From NCBI GenBank assembly GCA_036429605.1, contig CM071589.1, positions 7,440,001 to 7,504,000 on the forward strand: a stretch of 64,000 nucleotides of DNA, written 5' to 3'. The position numbers and the translations under genes were made by a program. Positions within the stretch are counted from its first letter, which is position 1; every line of letters starts with the position of its first letter. The DNA is from Cladobotryum mycophilum (taxonomy: Eukaryota; Ascomycota; Sordariomycetes; Hypocreales; Hypocreaceae). Under the pieces are notes generated by a model, which was not told the origin of the DNA, searched no databases, and was given only the letters and a program-made list of their open reading frames with translations. This document shows positions 22,705-34,816 of this stretch, one piece after another.

Positions 22705-24237
22705 ATGATGGCAAGCCATGCTGCGAAAGACCTTGGACTGACTGTTCTTGTTGTGGCCTGGTTGTTCGCTAGTCTTTCGATATGCATCGTGACAGCTCGT
22801 TTCTATACACGGCTTCGAATTTTACGCAGGTTCACCATCGATGATGGCATTGTTTTCGTAGCCTTGGTAAGTTCTTGCAGCTTCACGCAGATACTTATAT
22901 TTCTATCCTGAGCTAACAATCATATTTGCTATGTAAGCTTCTTTCCATCGGGAACAGTATATTTCTCACGATATCAGCGCGCCATGGACTTGGCCAACAC
23001 ATCAGAACCCTTGAAGCAAACCTAACACAAATCATGAACACTATCAAATGGGTATACCTATGCGAGTTCTTCTCCATCACGTCCCCGGGGTTTGGACGCA
23101 TCTCCTTCGCCTTCTTGCTTTTGAGCCCCGTTCCGCCAAGTCTTGGTCGTCGGAGATTCCTCTGGGGCATTATAGGCGTTCAGTTTGTTGTGGACGTTGC
23201 AACCGTGATTGTCAGCTTCGCCCAATGTAAGCCAATTGCAGGGTTTTGGGACCACAGCATCCAGGCCTACTGCTGGCCAGCTAGTGCCCAGAGAAACATG
23301 GGTTTTTTTCAGGGCTGTGAGTACCACAATGCCATTTGCACTATCGTATCTTATTACAGCCGTCCTCATCGGTGGAGACGATGCTGACCGCGAAAAAAGC
23401 TGTGTGCTCCGCTGTTGACTTGACTCTCGCTGTCTTCCCTACGAGCTTGTTTTGGAATTTAAAAATGGAATGGAAGCAGAAGGCATTTCTGAGTAGTCTG
23501 ATGGGGCTGGGAGTCTTGTGCGTTCCTTTGCTTCACAAACAACATGGCGCAAGCTGACCTAATCCTACAAGTGCGATGATTGCATCCATTGTCAAAACTA
23601 TCAAGCTCCAAGCCATAACACAGACATCTGATCTAACTTGTATGTCAAGACCTCTCTTAAAGCTTTATGTGGCATTTAAACGAATTGACTAATCATTCTA
23701 TTAGACGCTATGGCAGACCCTGCAATTTGGTGGACGTCAGTAACCCCTTCGCTTTTATTTTTAGTTCTTCTTCCTCTAATGCTACCTCCGGCGGGGTTTC
23801 CCCCTCTGTCTCTTTTATATCTTCTATCCAATCCATATAACCCAACTGACCGATGTTAACTTAGACTGGAGGCAAACCTTGTCACTCTCGCTATATCAAT
23901 CCCCACGCTTCGCCCGATTCTTACTGCTTGGAAGAAAACAGGTAACCCCGACGGTCCCAGCAACTTTTGGCCAAGCTATTCGCGCGATCCCAACTCCTTC
24001 CAATCGTGGAAACCCAGCCAGTCAAACGATGCTACATCTCATAGCTTCAACCCGGGTCCCTTCAAGTCAATTCCAGAGACAGCCTGCGTTAGTGATATCA
24101 CTGCAGATGCTAGTGCCAATGCCTTCCCAATGAGTCATCTAAGTAAGGCAAAAAGGGGATCCCGTCAAGGACCGGAGAGCAGGATCATTGTTCAAAGAGA
24201 TGTTACTATGTCAGTCACTTATAGCAGGGCTGTGTAA
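22705..24237 (+). CDS. Rhodopsin-domain 7-TM integral membrane protein (2)
   Basis: Six exons: 22705-22866, 22938-23316, 23400-23517, 23572-23639, 23705-23735 and 23865-24237. They give 376 residues with every phase consistent. The product shows the fungal rhodopsin-like 7-TM pattern: first helix TVLVVAWLFASLSICIVTARFYTRLR, an acidic turn FTIDDGIVF, the FAQCKPIAGFWD loop, CSAVDLTLAVFPTSLFWNLKM, the short exon DPAIWWT and the final helix LEANLVTLAISIPTLRPIL. The tail ends with SRIIVQRDVTMSV, a conserved C-terminal block in this family. The role is unknown; membrane sensing is inferred from PTH11 relatives. The exon 3 acceptor after the branch ATGCTGAC was chosen because it alone keeps phase. 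It is divergent from the O-methyltransferase gene. Confidence 0.86.
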
Positions 24238-27024
24238 ACGGATTTATCACTATGTAATTGTATTTACATTCACAAATCTACTTGTTTAGCGACGAAGCAC
24301 ATTCATCTTCAACTACCTTGCCTACGCCTCAGATCCAGAATGCCCGATTACTTACTATATCTCTATGCAAACTCTCTACCATCAGGTTTCTCGCATCAAT
24401 CTTGGTTCACTCCTCTGTATTACGAATAAACTGCCTCTGGAAGAGACTGGCAAAATTGAGTTATTCATTAGCGTCTCACGGTCCCGGAAGCAATCGTTTG
24501 GCACTTTGCCGTGTAAATAATTCTTGAGAACAGAATTCGAGGCAAAGGAGAATTCTGAGGTACTGGCATGTGCGGTTCTAAGAGCATGGTGCATGGGGAG
24601 GCGATGGGTTTTCAATGCCACATGGTAGCCTGCAGAGGACAGTCTGATCACTTCAAGTTGCCCCTAACTGCTAGAGGTGGAGCAGAACTAAGAAGAAGAT
24701 TCGGGCAACATCTTTTGAAAATTTAATATAACACAAAACTTATCTCAGAATGGCATAAGGTTTGAGGTGGGGGTGCGTTCGCTCAATAACTGGCATACTA
24801 ATCGCTCATCATTCTCGAATTAATAAGTTCATTCGCGACAGACACGCGCTGGTGTTAGCTTCACCACCCTTTTGCTAATTAGTTGCCCTTGGATACACTA
24901 ATCACAAGATAGGTATTTATGTCATTAAATACCGATTAGTCTTTCGTTTCTATACGATGTTGCTATATAAATCCGTTTGGGTTAGACCCAGATCGCAATC
25001 TCTGTCATGGCACTCATGCAATGGACCAAAGGGCTGGTTGAAACGCTGACCCGTATGGTTGGGTTACTGTAGCCGTTCTGCTCGATCTGTGATGAGGTCG
25101 CATCGGCAGGGTCGTCACGAGCCCTTGGTGCTGGCCTATTTCTGCAAGTGTCGAAAGTCTAGATCGAGCATAACGAAAAAGAATGAATATCATTGTTATA
25201 ATATTGAACTATTGATAAATTACATATAGTAAGAAAATCGCTGTCAGTAGCTAGCGATGCTTGTTCGTGTGCGACGAGACGCTCTCTAACAGAATTAATT
25301 TTTCGCCAGTCTTGGTATGGGCCGTAAGCGTATGATGGGGAGAGTGAAAGATGGGATCAAGGTTAGTTTTCGACGTATCCTTGGACATTGACATTAACCT
25401 CACGGCCATATCTTTCTTTTATTTGGTCCGCCAGCCTTTCCGACCCTCTAAAGATTCCGGTCAGCGACGATGTTCGTCTACGAAGTACGAATGATGACCA
25501 GGTCATGACTTACTGGACCATGTAGATTGGAGGTCGGCATATGGGTGAAGGTTGATGTATGCCCCCGGAATTCTTGATAAATCTTTGACAGGCATCAGTG
25601 TCATGGCTTCCATGCCGCTCATTGTGGATAAACTTACGTATAAATCTCATTTTCCCCGTCTGTTCGTTTGCATTGTACCATCATCCATCTTTGAAGTGAG
25701 GTACTAGGTATCTTTCCAGCCATGGACAGATCCACCACCGATGAAGAAGCTGAACCTGTGGAAGGAGATGGACTGGCCTGGACCATTTTGGACATATTCT
25801 TGAGTTTAATTGAAGGTTGTATTTGTTGAGAAGAGATTTCTGCGAAATGCGATGACCGATGAGATCAGGTGCTGCTTTGGGGTACATGACATGCCAGGGG
25901 TTGCTTTCAGTTTGATGCAGACCCATTGATTCTGGCTCAGAGCTTGAGCCCACCTCAGGCCATGTCTCGTTACGGGTTCCAGGTGAATGGAGACTTCAGG
26001 GCTTGGCAAGAATCTCACTCGCAACAAAAGATACCAAGTTTATCGTACAGGTACGCACGACACTGATGTAGCACTTGTTAAGCGAATGTCGCAGACCTCA
26101 ACGGTTTTCAGCGCCCTGGATTCGCGGTGAGATGATAGCGTTGCATCGACCCATAGCAATGTCTCAATATGGATTCATAATTGTCTCTCCACAATACGGA
26201 TTGCCCATCGCCCTTGCTTCAAAGAGACGGCATCCTGTCCCATCTTCTGCTCGTCGGCAAATTCGACGGATGGATGGTTGGCGGCTTGGTCTTCTCGGAT
26301 TTCCTTTACTAATGGAACACTAGAAGAGAGATCGTCGCAGTGCTAGAGTAGGCTCGTTACATCCGTGATGCTGCTAAAGAGGCATTGATGCTGCTGCTGC
26401 ATTTTACTCGGAGCGGGCCGTGAGCGCCATGACATTCACTCAAGCCACTAAGCCAGTAGGCGGGCGGGAAGATGCTCAAAAGCGAACAAATGACAGAGCG
26501 GAAGCTGGTGGCAAGATTGCGCATTCAAGAGGCATTGAACCTCAAGACACGCTCTTTGACAAAACAAGAGAGTGTCTCCAATCCATAAGAAAGACTGGGC
26601 TGTATGATTCCAAAGTGGTGGAGATATGACGCGTAGCCGTGTGTATTAGTGATTATTAGATCAGAGGCAGCCCGTGATCCTTACTTGTACAACTATGCTT
26701 TCGCCGGACTGGACGAAAATGAGAGAGACATGCCCAGCCGAAACTGAATAGTAGATGGCGGGCATATGTATGGCGTATCAGTATGGCCAAAAGAAAACAG
26801 GGTATGTTGGGAATACACCAAACCATCAGCAAAATAATTAGCTAGTAATAAACAAGGGTTCAAGTCAGCTCATTTGGTGAAACTTACTCGATAATAATGG
26901 CGGTAGGTGTGTCATTGAGAAATATTGTAAACGATGTAACAAAGATTCGATTCGATGCCGTTGTCTATTCAAGATGGCACAACTGCCACAGTGTGACATT
27001 GCCACTAAGTTGCTGCTCACAATA
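24238..27024. other. Gene-poor region
   Basis: Nearly 2.8 kb with only short open frames (82 codons at 26075, 69 at 26420, 90 at 25681) and no splice-linked coding pattern I could build. It leads into the inverted-repeat elements downstream. Confidence 0.5.
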
Positions 27025-27420
27025 TACTTGGTCATAGGCATAAGTATCCAATGTGGGTCGCGTATCGACAGGGCCTGTGAGACAGAGCGATAACAGGGGG
27101 CTTTGTATTGTAATAAAACAAGTTTTTGCTATTACTCTAATTAGTCTTTTTAATTAAGGTTATTCTTAGTTATTATATTATATTTAAACAATAAAAATAT
27201 AAAAAAACCTAACCAATAGTTTAATATAATCTATAATTAATAATATTATTTAAAACTAAGTTTATTTTAAATGTATATATGAATAGGATTTTTAGATCTG
27301 GTTTTAGCTATAGGGTAGAATATCCATGGATGTTATAATACAAAAGGCTTAAGGGCTAGGTCATTAAGGTCCTAAAGAGGTACGCGACCCACATTGGATA
27401 CTTATGCCTATGACCAAGTA
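27025..27420. mobile_element. TA-flanked MITE with perfect 40-bp terminal inverted repeats
   Basis: Positions 27025-27064 are the exact reverse complement of 27381-27420. The arms begin TACTTGGTCATAGGC and end in GGGTCGCGTA. The outermost TA on both sides is best read as a target-site duplication, leaving CTTGGTC...GACCAAG ends. TA duplication is the rule for Tc1/mariner and pogo/Fot1 transposons. The roughly 316-bp interior is AT-rich and has no open frame, so this is a non-autonomous miniature element. Confidence 0.85.
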
Positions 27421-27699
27421 CATTTCTTACCCAAAATTACCAAGCACGTAGATCATTACCTGACAATATCCAGACGTGGAGTAATAGATCCCTGGTGGGC
27501 ATGGACTAATAACCGCGACGGGCTTAGAACTATGGAGTGCTGTCTTCAAACGTTCTGGTGAGCCTGAAGCTGCATACGACCGAGCGTCCAAGGCAACCCA
27601 TCACCTGACAAGTCATTAAAGATATTAGTAAAGCTTAGCATTATACGATACAAGTCGCTCTAACCCGGTTGTGATATTGTAGCTACAGTCCCCCCAAAG
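27421..27699. other. Spacer between two inverted-repeat elements
   Basis: Normal-composition sequence between the two elements, with no coding feature seen. Confidence 0.4.
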
Positions 27700-28409
27700 T
27701 ACCCGTTGGTGGGACCTTTATTAGCCTTCGTAAGCTACGGAAACCAACTTAGAGAGTTCCCCTCTAAGTTGGCCCTAAAATTCTGGGACAGCCACAAAAT
27801 TCCGGGACAGTCAAAAGATATTTAAATTATAGTATAATTAGTAAGAAAAAAAGGTACCTTTTAATATAGAAATTTATAAGTTAAGATTTCTTTTTAAATA
27901 TAAGCTAAAATAGATATATTTAAGATATTATAATTATATATATATATATATAAACTATTTATTTAGTTTTTTTATTTTAAATAAAAATTAAATATTTTAT
28001 AAATAATTTTATACTAAAATATAATATAAACATTATATATTTATACTATAATATAAATAATATATACTATATAAATAATAAGTATAAAATTCTTATAGAA
28101 TTCTTAATTAATTAACTATTATAATTATAAAACTAATTATTAAATATAAAAAATAAAAATAAAATATTATTTTTATATAAAGTTACTTTTAATATATTAA
28201 TACTTTTATTATAGGGTATAGAAATTAGAATTATAGATTATTATATAAAAGATACTTTTATTTACTAAGAAAGTTATACTATTAGTAAGGTATATCTTAC
28301 TGTCCTGGAATTTTGTGGCTGTCCCAGAATTTTAGGGCCAACTTAGAGGGAACTCTCTAAGTTGGTTTCCGTAGCTTACGAAGGCTAATAAAGGTCCCAC
28401 CAACGGGTA
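27700..28409. mobile_element. TA-flanked element with long inverted repeats and AT-rich core
   Basis: The arms 27702-27811 and 28300-28407 are inverted copies that differ by about one indel (CCCC versus CCC) and one substitution. They start CCCGTTGGTGGGACC and are bounded by TA on both sides, the Tc1/mariner-type target duplication. Each arm holds a smaller palindrome, CCAACTTAGAG with CTCTAAGTTGG, and a short direct repeat around GGGACAG. The core 27820-28300 is almost pure A and T and codes for nothing. It looks like a non-autonomous or heavily mutated element. Confidence 0.85.
27820..28299. repeat. Extreme AT-rich tract
   Basis: About 480 bp composed almost wholly of A and T, with TA and AT runs (for example near 27940-27950), inside the second inverted-repeat element. 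The composition fits repeat-induced point mutation followed by decay; a dinucleotide index would test this. Confidence 0.8.
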
Positions 28410-28945
28410 GTCAACTACTTGTACTATCACAGACCTACCTCGTACAAGGGTTCTGTTCGGAAGCTAGACGGGCCACCGGCTCGCCTCTAAATCTGACCGC
28501 CATTGAACCCAGCGAAGATTAGGTTATTGCCGGTCCTCTTTTCGCTCCGGCATCTAACACGATCTAGATCGAGCTCTTCAGGGGTTTTTCTGCTGCATCA
28601 TGCATGTGCCTGTGTCAAGGATGTGCTCAGCTGGTCAACCGTTGAGAGGACGGGATTTCCGCTTTACCGTCCCCTCTGCGTCCAATGTGGAAATTAGAAA
28701 TGACGTACGAGAGAAGATGCTGTCCTATCGGTGACCAATGAAAAGAGGGAACGTCAAGAGCGGCAATTCTCACCTTTATACCCAAGGCTGGGTTGGGACC
28801 GAATCGTGTATGAGTGGCTTCAGGGGTCTTCACGTATCAACGAGTATATAACGGTGGTTGTGCCTACCGTCACAGAGCGTTCTTAGTAGACTTATCCTTC
28901 ATCTTCATTCCTGGACTCTCAAGTCTCGAGATATATACCTGAGAA
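28410..28945. promoter_or_regulatory. Upstream region of the GLEYA gene
   Basis: Non-coding sequence before the GLEYA-domain gene. It includes the TATA box listed separately. Confidence 0.4.
28845..28851 (+). promoter_or_regulatory. TATA box of the GLEYA gene
   Basis: TATATAA lies 95-101 bp upstream of the ATG at 28946, a usual distance for a fungal gene with a short leader. Confidence 0.5.
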
Positions 28946-30354
28946 ATGAAGTTCACTAAGAACTCCCTGGCCGTTTTGGCATTTGCAGTGCCGTCTGTCA
29001 TCGATGCTTCACCAGTATCTGGGCCCGGCCAGCCAAATGACATTCTTGGCTCAGTTGAATGTGTTTTGGTTAATGTCGTAATAAATGTTCTAAAGGGATA
29101 CCCTTCAGCGACCCCCTTCTGTTCTGTACGTGGCCCGTTGACAGAAATGACTGGAATTTATTTCGAGGCTGACATATACATAGTCGTTTCTCCACGTACC
29201 AACGGTCACCGAGACCTGCACCGAGACCGTCACTCAACCGACAACAGTTTCTTCTGTTATCACGACCACTATCACTCCCGTAGTGACTAGTTACACAACC
29301 ACGTAAGCTTCACGCCCCGAATACTGTTTCTTCGCAGCCCATGATTAACATCTTCATAGTACCATGACGTCTAGCACCTGCACCGCTGGTAACCATAAGA
29401 GAGATAGCCCATATCGCCCTCCCCCTCCACCGCCGCAGCCGAGTGTTCCGATTGTTCCGGATTGCCTTTCCGGGTTTCAAAGCTCTCAAATCTCACGGGC
29501 TTGCAGCTGCCTTTGTCTCCCTACTCCGACAGCAACCGCGACTAGCACTTTGACTGTAGTACCCACATCTTCGATCACTGTCAGTGTCACTGCGACAGCT
29601 GATCCCAGCACGACAACCTTCACAGTCACATCAACGAGCACAGTGAATGGCTGCCCCGCACCAACCCCGTGTGGCAACCAAGGGCTCCAGTGGGAGTATC
29701 TCAACAACACCAGCGGCCCCAACCGTGATAACACTTACAGCAACTTTAAGCCTGATCAATACAAGGTAAATAGTTCATATTCAATCCCCGCCCGCTCTCA
29801 GCAGCTATGTATCATGGAAATCTCTCTAACTTTACATTCTAAAACAGGGCCAAGCGCCTGTTTATGAAGGCGTGACTGATAGCATCGGTGGTCTAAACGC
29901 TCGTGGAGGAGTGTATCTACCCATCTATGGTTCGACTCGGACACTTTACACCGACAACATGCTTCTCAACCATCGTGGTTACATCTATGCCCAGCAGACT
30001 GGCACGTACACTTTTACTATTTCTGGCGTTGACGATGCCGTCTATATCTGGATCGGTCCACTCGCTTATGCGGGTTGGCTCGGTAGCAATGCCAATTCCA
30101 GGGCCTTCTACAACCTGTCTAGTGGTCGCCCAGGCGTTGGTACCTTCACTATCAGCCTCCAGGAAGGAGAGTACTACCCAGTCAGGATCATCTTTGGCCA
30201 GGGAAATGGTGGAGCTGTGTTCCAGCTCTCTGTCACTTCACCTGATGGTACTATCTTCTTAGGGAACAAGACGGCGGGCTCGCCATATCTGGTGCAGTAC
30301 TCGTGTGATGGCGTTACAGCGCCTGCCTACCCTGGCTGGCAGGAAGAAAAATGA
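28946..30354 (+). CDS. Secreted GLEYA-domain adhesin-like cell wall protein
   Basis: Four exons (28946-29125, 29184-29302, 29360-29765, 29848-30354) encode 403 residues with all phases consistent. The signal peptide is MKFTKNSLAVLAFAVPSVIDA. A Thr/Ser/Val-rich stalk follows, with a Pro run (RPPPPPPQPSVP) and TATATSTLTVV-type repeats likely to be O-glycosylated. The C-terminal 200 residues form a GLEYA/PA14-like beta-sandwich: LQWEYLNN, YTFTISGVDDAVYIWIG, GPLAYAGW in the naming-motif position, then EGEYYPVRIIFGQGNGGAVFQLSV. Such lectin-like domains act in adhesion at the fungal surface. No GPI-anchor tail is seen; the protein ends WQEEK, so it may be released or bound non-covalently. Confidence 0.9.
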
Positions 30355-30629
30355 GATGTGGATCAGGCGTCACATCGATCTTGACTTTTGTAAGTGGGAA
30401 TGAGCTACAGGATTGTGTAACATTGAATGGAATATCATCGAACCTCTAAATAATTATCGAACATTTCTTATGCCAAGATGAATTTGCATTATGTCCCTAT
30501 TACGATCTATAAACATATGGAGCGCGACTAATTGAGCGTAAATTTCGGACACGGTGGTGGCATATTGGATATAATGAAGGTTTGGTCTAAGACAAGTGTT
30601 GTTGATTCATGATGGAAACAAAGTTCCAT

Positions 30630-30656
30630 AATTATTATTATTGTTATTGTTATTGT
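30630..30656. repeat. ATT/GTT microsatellite
   Basis: A short trinucleotide run (attattattattgttattg and onward) in the convergent spacer between the GLEYA and ABC transporter genes. Confidence 0.8.
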
Positions 30657-30768
30657 ATGCGGTGTTACTGTTCTCTGGAAACGAGTATTATACACAAATA
30701 AGGACCACGTTATTATTTTTTAACCAAGGCAGAGAGCCTGCTGTCTGTTCACCTAATTTTAATGTTCT

Positions 30769-33700
30769 CTAGCCTCGTTCCTTGCGTCGCAGCGACTTGT
30801 TGCGCCATTTGCCTCTTACTAACTTTACCAAAATCCAAGCAAGCAGTCGGTACGCCACGGTGCAGGCTGCCATTCCCACTATATACATGACGGGATCGTC
30901 ATGGAACTTGTAAAGATCGAGGACTTGATCGCCAGTCTCAATCGGACAGGAGCCGTTCTGGAGTCTTTGGTCATCCTTACAAGTGAAGCTGAGCCCATGT
31001 AGCGAGTAATAGGCGATTCCGCGAGCTTGGTAGCGAATAGGTGACAAATAGTTAAAATATCGGAATAATGCAGGCATGTCGATGGACAGAATGCCTGCCA
31101 TGCTGTTAGCCAAAGCCAGAAAGACGCCCATGAGATTGACGGCGAAACCGGTGTGCGAGAAGAGTGTATGAAACATGATTCCCAGACTCTCGCCGCAGGA
31201 AAGACCGCTGAAGCATGCGAAAGACGCAACGAAGTAAGTGGGAACTGTGCGAGGCAATCTAATAGCCACGACGGCAAGGAAGCCAAAGATGAGGCCGTTG
31301 AGAATCTCAAAGGGGAGCTCAACCAGTGTGTATGTAGCCAAGAAAGCGTCAGCGCTGTACACGCCGTCCTCATCCTCTCTGTAAAACACGTCGCGCTCAT
31401 TTGGATACACGGCAACATTGTTGAGAGTTCCAATGACATAAAAACCGCCGACTTGTTGAAAGAAGCCCATTCGGGTCTGTATGGAAAAGTAGTCGTGGCC
31501 TATGGGAGCAAAGAAAAGGGTGAATATGAGAGCGACGCCTGTGGCTTGCATTACCCGAGCAATGACTAACTGAGGCTGTCTACGGGTATTAACAATCGTT
31601 CGGCGAAGTAGCAACGGGAATGAGATGCGGAAAGGCGCTCGCGTGCGCATCAATGCACCAAGCTCGGCTGGCGCTGTGATGCGCTTCTTCTTGAATGGTT
31701 TGAGGAGTGATCTGATGCGACTATAGCTTTCGTCAGGCTGATCAGCTATGCTTCGAGAATTTGTATTCGCCTCGGATTCGGTAGTTTTCAGCTCTTTTTC
31801 TTCTCCCTTCTCATCTTCATCTTCCTGTTCACTCCAGATTTGTATCAGCTTTTGCACTCTTTCCCGGCTAACGGCCTCACCACCGTCTTGTTTTGGATGA
31901 ACGGTGATGAGATCAAGCGCGAAATCGGCAGGATTCGTGTGCAGGGGACATTCGTGGCCATTCTTGTGAAAATATCCAATGATATCGTTTGCAGGACCGA
32001 AATATGCAGGGTATCCTCCGCGTGCAAGGAGCAGCACGTTTCCAAAGTGGTCAAACAAGTCTGAGCGAGCTTGATGGATCGCCATAATGACTGTGCGGCC
32101 CTCGTTGGCTAGGCCTTGAAGAACTTCGACGATGGAATTGGCCGTGAATGCATCTAGTCCAGAGGTTGGTTCGTCAATTAACAACACACGTGGGTCCGTC
32201 AGGATTTGTACAGCGATTGAGACACGTCGTTTCTCGCCGCCCGAGATACCCTTGACCATTTCATTTCCAATCAAGTTGTTGGCGCAATCCTTCAAGCCCA
32301 TCCTCAAGATAATCTCCTCGGCCCGCTGGCATTTCTCTTCGCTGCTCATGTACTGAGGCAAACGCAAGGCAGCCGCATAACGAAGAGTTTCTCGGACGGT
32401 CAGGTTAGCCAGTAGCGCATCATCATCCTGATGGACATATGAACAAACAGATTGAATGACCTCGTCAGACGGGATGATATCATTAAAGGTTATTTTGCCT
32501 GAGAGATGGTGTTTTGTACTGATCGAATTGCGCAATCTGAGCGCCATGGCATTGAGAAGAGACGTTTTGCCACTGCCAGAGGGACCAATTATGACATTCA
32601 GCACGCCCGCTTGAAATTTTGCGTTAATGGGACGGAGAATAATCTTTTGCAGGGCCGGCTTGGTCGGGATCGACTTTTTATCCAGTCTTAGAGCAAAATG
32701 ATCCAGTCCAACGGTGACAGTTCGTAATTTGGCAGAGGTTCGTGCGATTGCCTTCTCCTTGCCAGCGAATAAATCGACGTCCGATGTGTGAGGACGTGAG
32801 ACAGCCATTTCTACCTTCCAATACTGAAGGCCAACAATCGCCGAAATGACAAGGAAGACCAGAAAAGCCACCATACAGGCGATTGGGCGACCGACCCAGT
32901 TTCGGGGGAATCCAAGCGATCTCATCACAAACTCGCCGGTGTATTGGATACATGCAGGATTAGACGAGCCGCCGGGATAGGGGCATTCATAAAAGTTGCC
33001 TTGAAATTCATTTCCACAGTACGCGCTGAAGGCATAGAACTAGACAAAGTTAGAGTCATGTCCGGGGCTGGAACATATCTATGGACGCTGAACTCACTGC
33101 GTAGGTAACCCACTTGACCCACCGGACGTATACTGGTAGTGTATTGACTTGGATTATCATTCCGTTGACAAGACTTTGCAAAGTAAATATCAAGCTTGCC
33201 ATCATGCTCGCGCCAGCAAAATGTCTGATTGCAACTACGCAAACCGTTGCGCAAGATATAGCGATGTAATGGTTAAGTAGCGTAATAACAAAGAATAGAA
33301 AGAACTTGTCGGCCTGACGTTCAAAGCCAGCCATGAAGTAGAGTAAGATGGAGAATATGAGTGGCCCAGGAACATCCTCGATTGGCAATCTTGCCCATCG
33401 GCGAGAAAGAATAAAGGCTATGGGACTAACGCAGCCCTCTGAAAACTCTCGATCAAAGGTTGGAATGTCGAGTGTCATTCGATAAGTCTCAAAGATGAGG
33501 ACAAGATATCCTTGGAGGTTTGCAGCTGTGTAGAGGCAACCCTGGCGTGAACGAATTCCGGCTTGGTCGCGGCCAACGTTGTAGAACAAGTATCCCGCTG
33601 CAATGCCCATGAGAATTGCCTCCATTAGCGATGCAGTCATCCCCATAGGATCCCGATATGTCACTTTCATAGTTCGATTAGTCAATACGCGGAGTTGATG

Positions 33701-34816
33701 GAGCAGGCCGGCATGCTCGCTATGTCGCATTCGTTGGTCCAACTGGATATTCGAGGCCTCCGGCAAGCGAGAGAAGCGATTTTTGCTTTCCAGTAACCAA
33801 GCATCATGTAGGGCATTGACTCTAGCCGTACTCTCTTCTTCAAGCTCTGGGGTTCGTGAATCTACGGCGACGGTGTCAATGACAAAGTCGGCAGGATTGA
33901 CAAAGGGCGGTAGCCTGAAGCCTTGGGCTTCAAACCAGGTCAGGGCTTGGGAGATTGGACCGGAGTAGACGGGGCTACCCTTGGTTAAAACAATGAGATT
34001 GTCGAAGAGGTCCCAAATTTCGGATCGCGGCTGGTGAATTGTGGTTATGACGACCCGACCTTTGAGAGCCAAGTTTTTGAGTGTGCGTATGACTTGAAGA
34101 GCACTCGCAGCATCCAGGCCCGTCGTCGGCTCGTCGAGAAAAAGAACCGAAGGGTTGGCGAGGAGTTGAACTCCAATGCTCACGCGACGCTTTTCACCCC
34201 CCGAACATCCCCGATTCTGACTATTTCCAATTCGAGTGTCGGCGCAGTCCTGCAAGCCTAGCTCGCGAATGACCTCTTCAACAACTTTCTGACGTCCGGC
34301 GGCTGGTACAGATGGCGGAAGCCTCAGTTCTGCTGCGTATCGAAGGGTTTCTCGGACCGTTAACGTGGGAAGAAGGATGTCCTGCTGAATGACGTAGGCG
34401 TGTCTGATGTTGTGAACCCCCACCTTGCCGTTAAATGTGGTTAAGCCTTCGTAGCTGAGTCTTGAACTGTTGACTCGCTGGGCAATCGTATCCAAAAGTG
34501 TCGTCTTGCCCGATCCACTGCCTCCAATAATGGCCGTGAGTGACCCCGGTTGAAGATCAGCCGTGACGCCATGAAGAAGTATCTTTAAGTATGAAGCTGT
34601 TATGGCTTTGGAACTGAAAAAGTCGCGGTAGGTCGCTGGCTCGAACCAAGAAGGCGCAGTGTCGACCGTGACAGAAAGGTCGCGGATCCGGACCTCAATG
34701 GATTCAACATCATGGAATGAAAGGCTGTCCCGTCTGGTTAATCCGTTACTGGGAGCAATGGGCTGATCTGCACCAACTTCCCTAGAGGTGTCATTGTTAA
34801 CATCTCTCACAAACAT
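30769..34816 (-). CDS. Full-size ABCG (WHITE/PDR-like) ABC transporter
   Basis: Two exons (34816-33098 and 33039-30769, intron 58 nt, phase 0) encode 1329 residues arranged NBD-TMD-NBD-TMD. The ATG at 34816 is the first in frame. NBD1 has Walker A IGGSGSGKTT, signature CSGGEKRRVSIG and Walker B VLFLDEPTTGLD. NBD2 has GPSGSGKTS, ISGGEKRRVSIA and VLLIDEPTSGLD. Both signature and Walker motifs look intact, unlike the asymmetric sites of many PDR pumps. An extracellular loop contains spaced cysteines (YCGNEF, FYECPYPG). A Lys/Glu-rich linker (DEDEKGEEKELK) follows NBD2. It should export lipids or hydrophobic toxic compounds at the plasma membrane. It lies divergent, across 1.9 kb, from the Zn2Cys6 regulator. 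Confidence 0.95.

Noticed and set aside
20081..24237. Secondary-metabolite cluster around the O-methyltransferase
   Set aside because: No polyketide, peptide or terpene synthase and no other clear tailoring enzyme next to it.
31153..31569. A 138-codon plus-strand open frame
   Set aside because: Shadow of the ABC transporter on the opposite strand.
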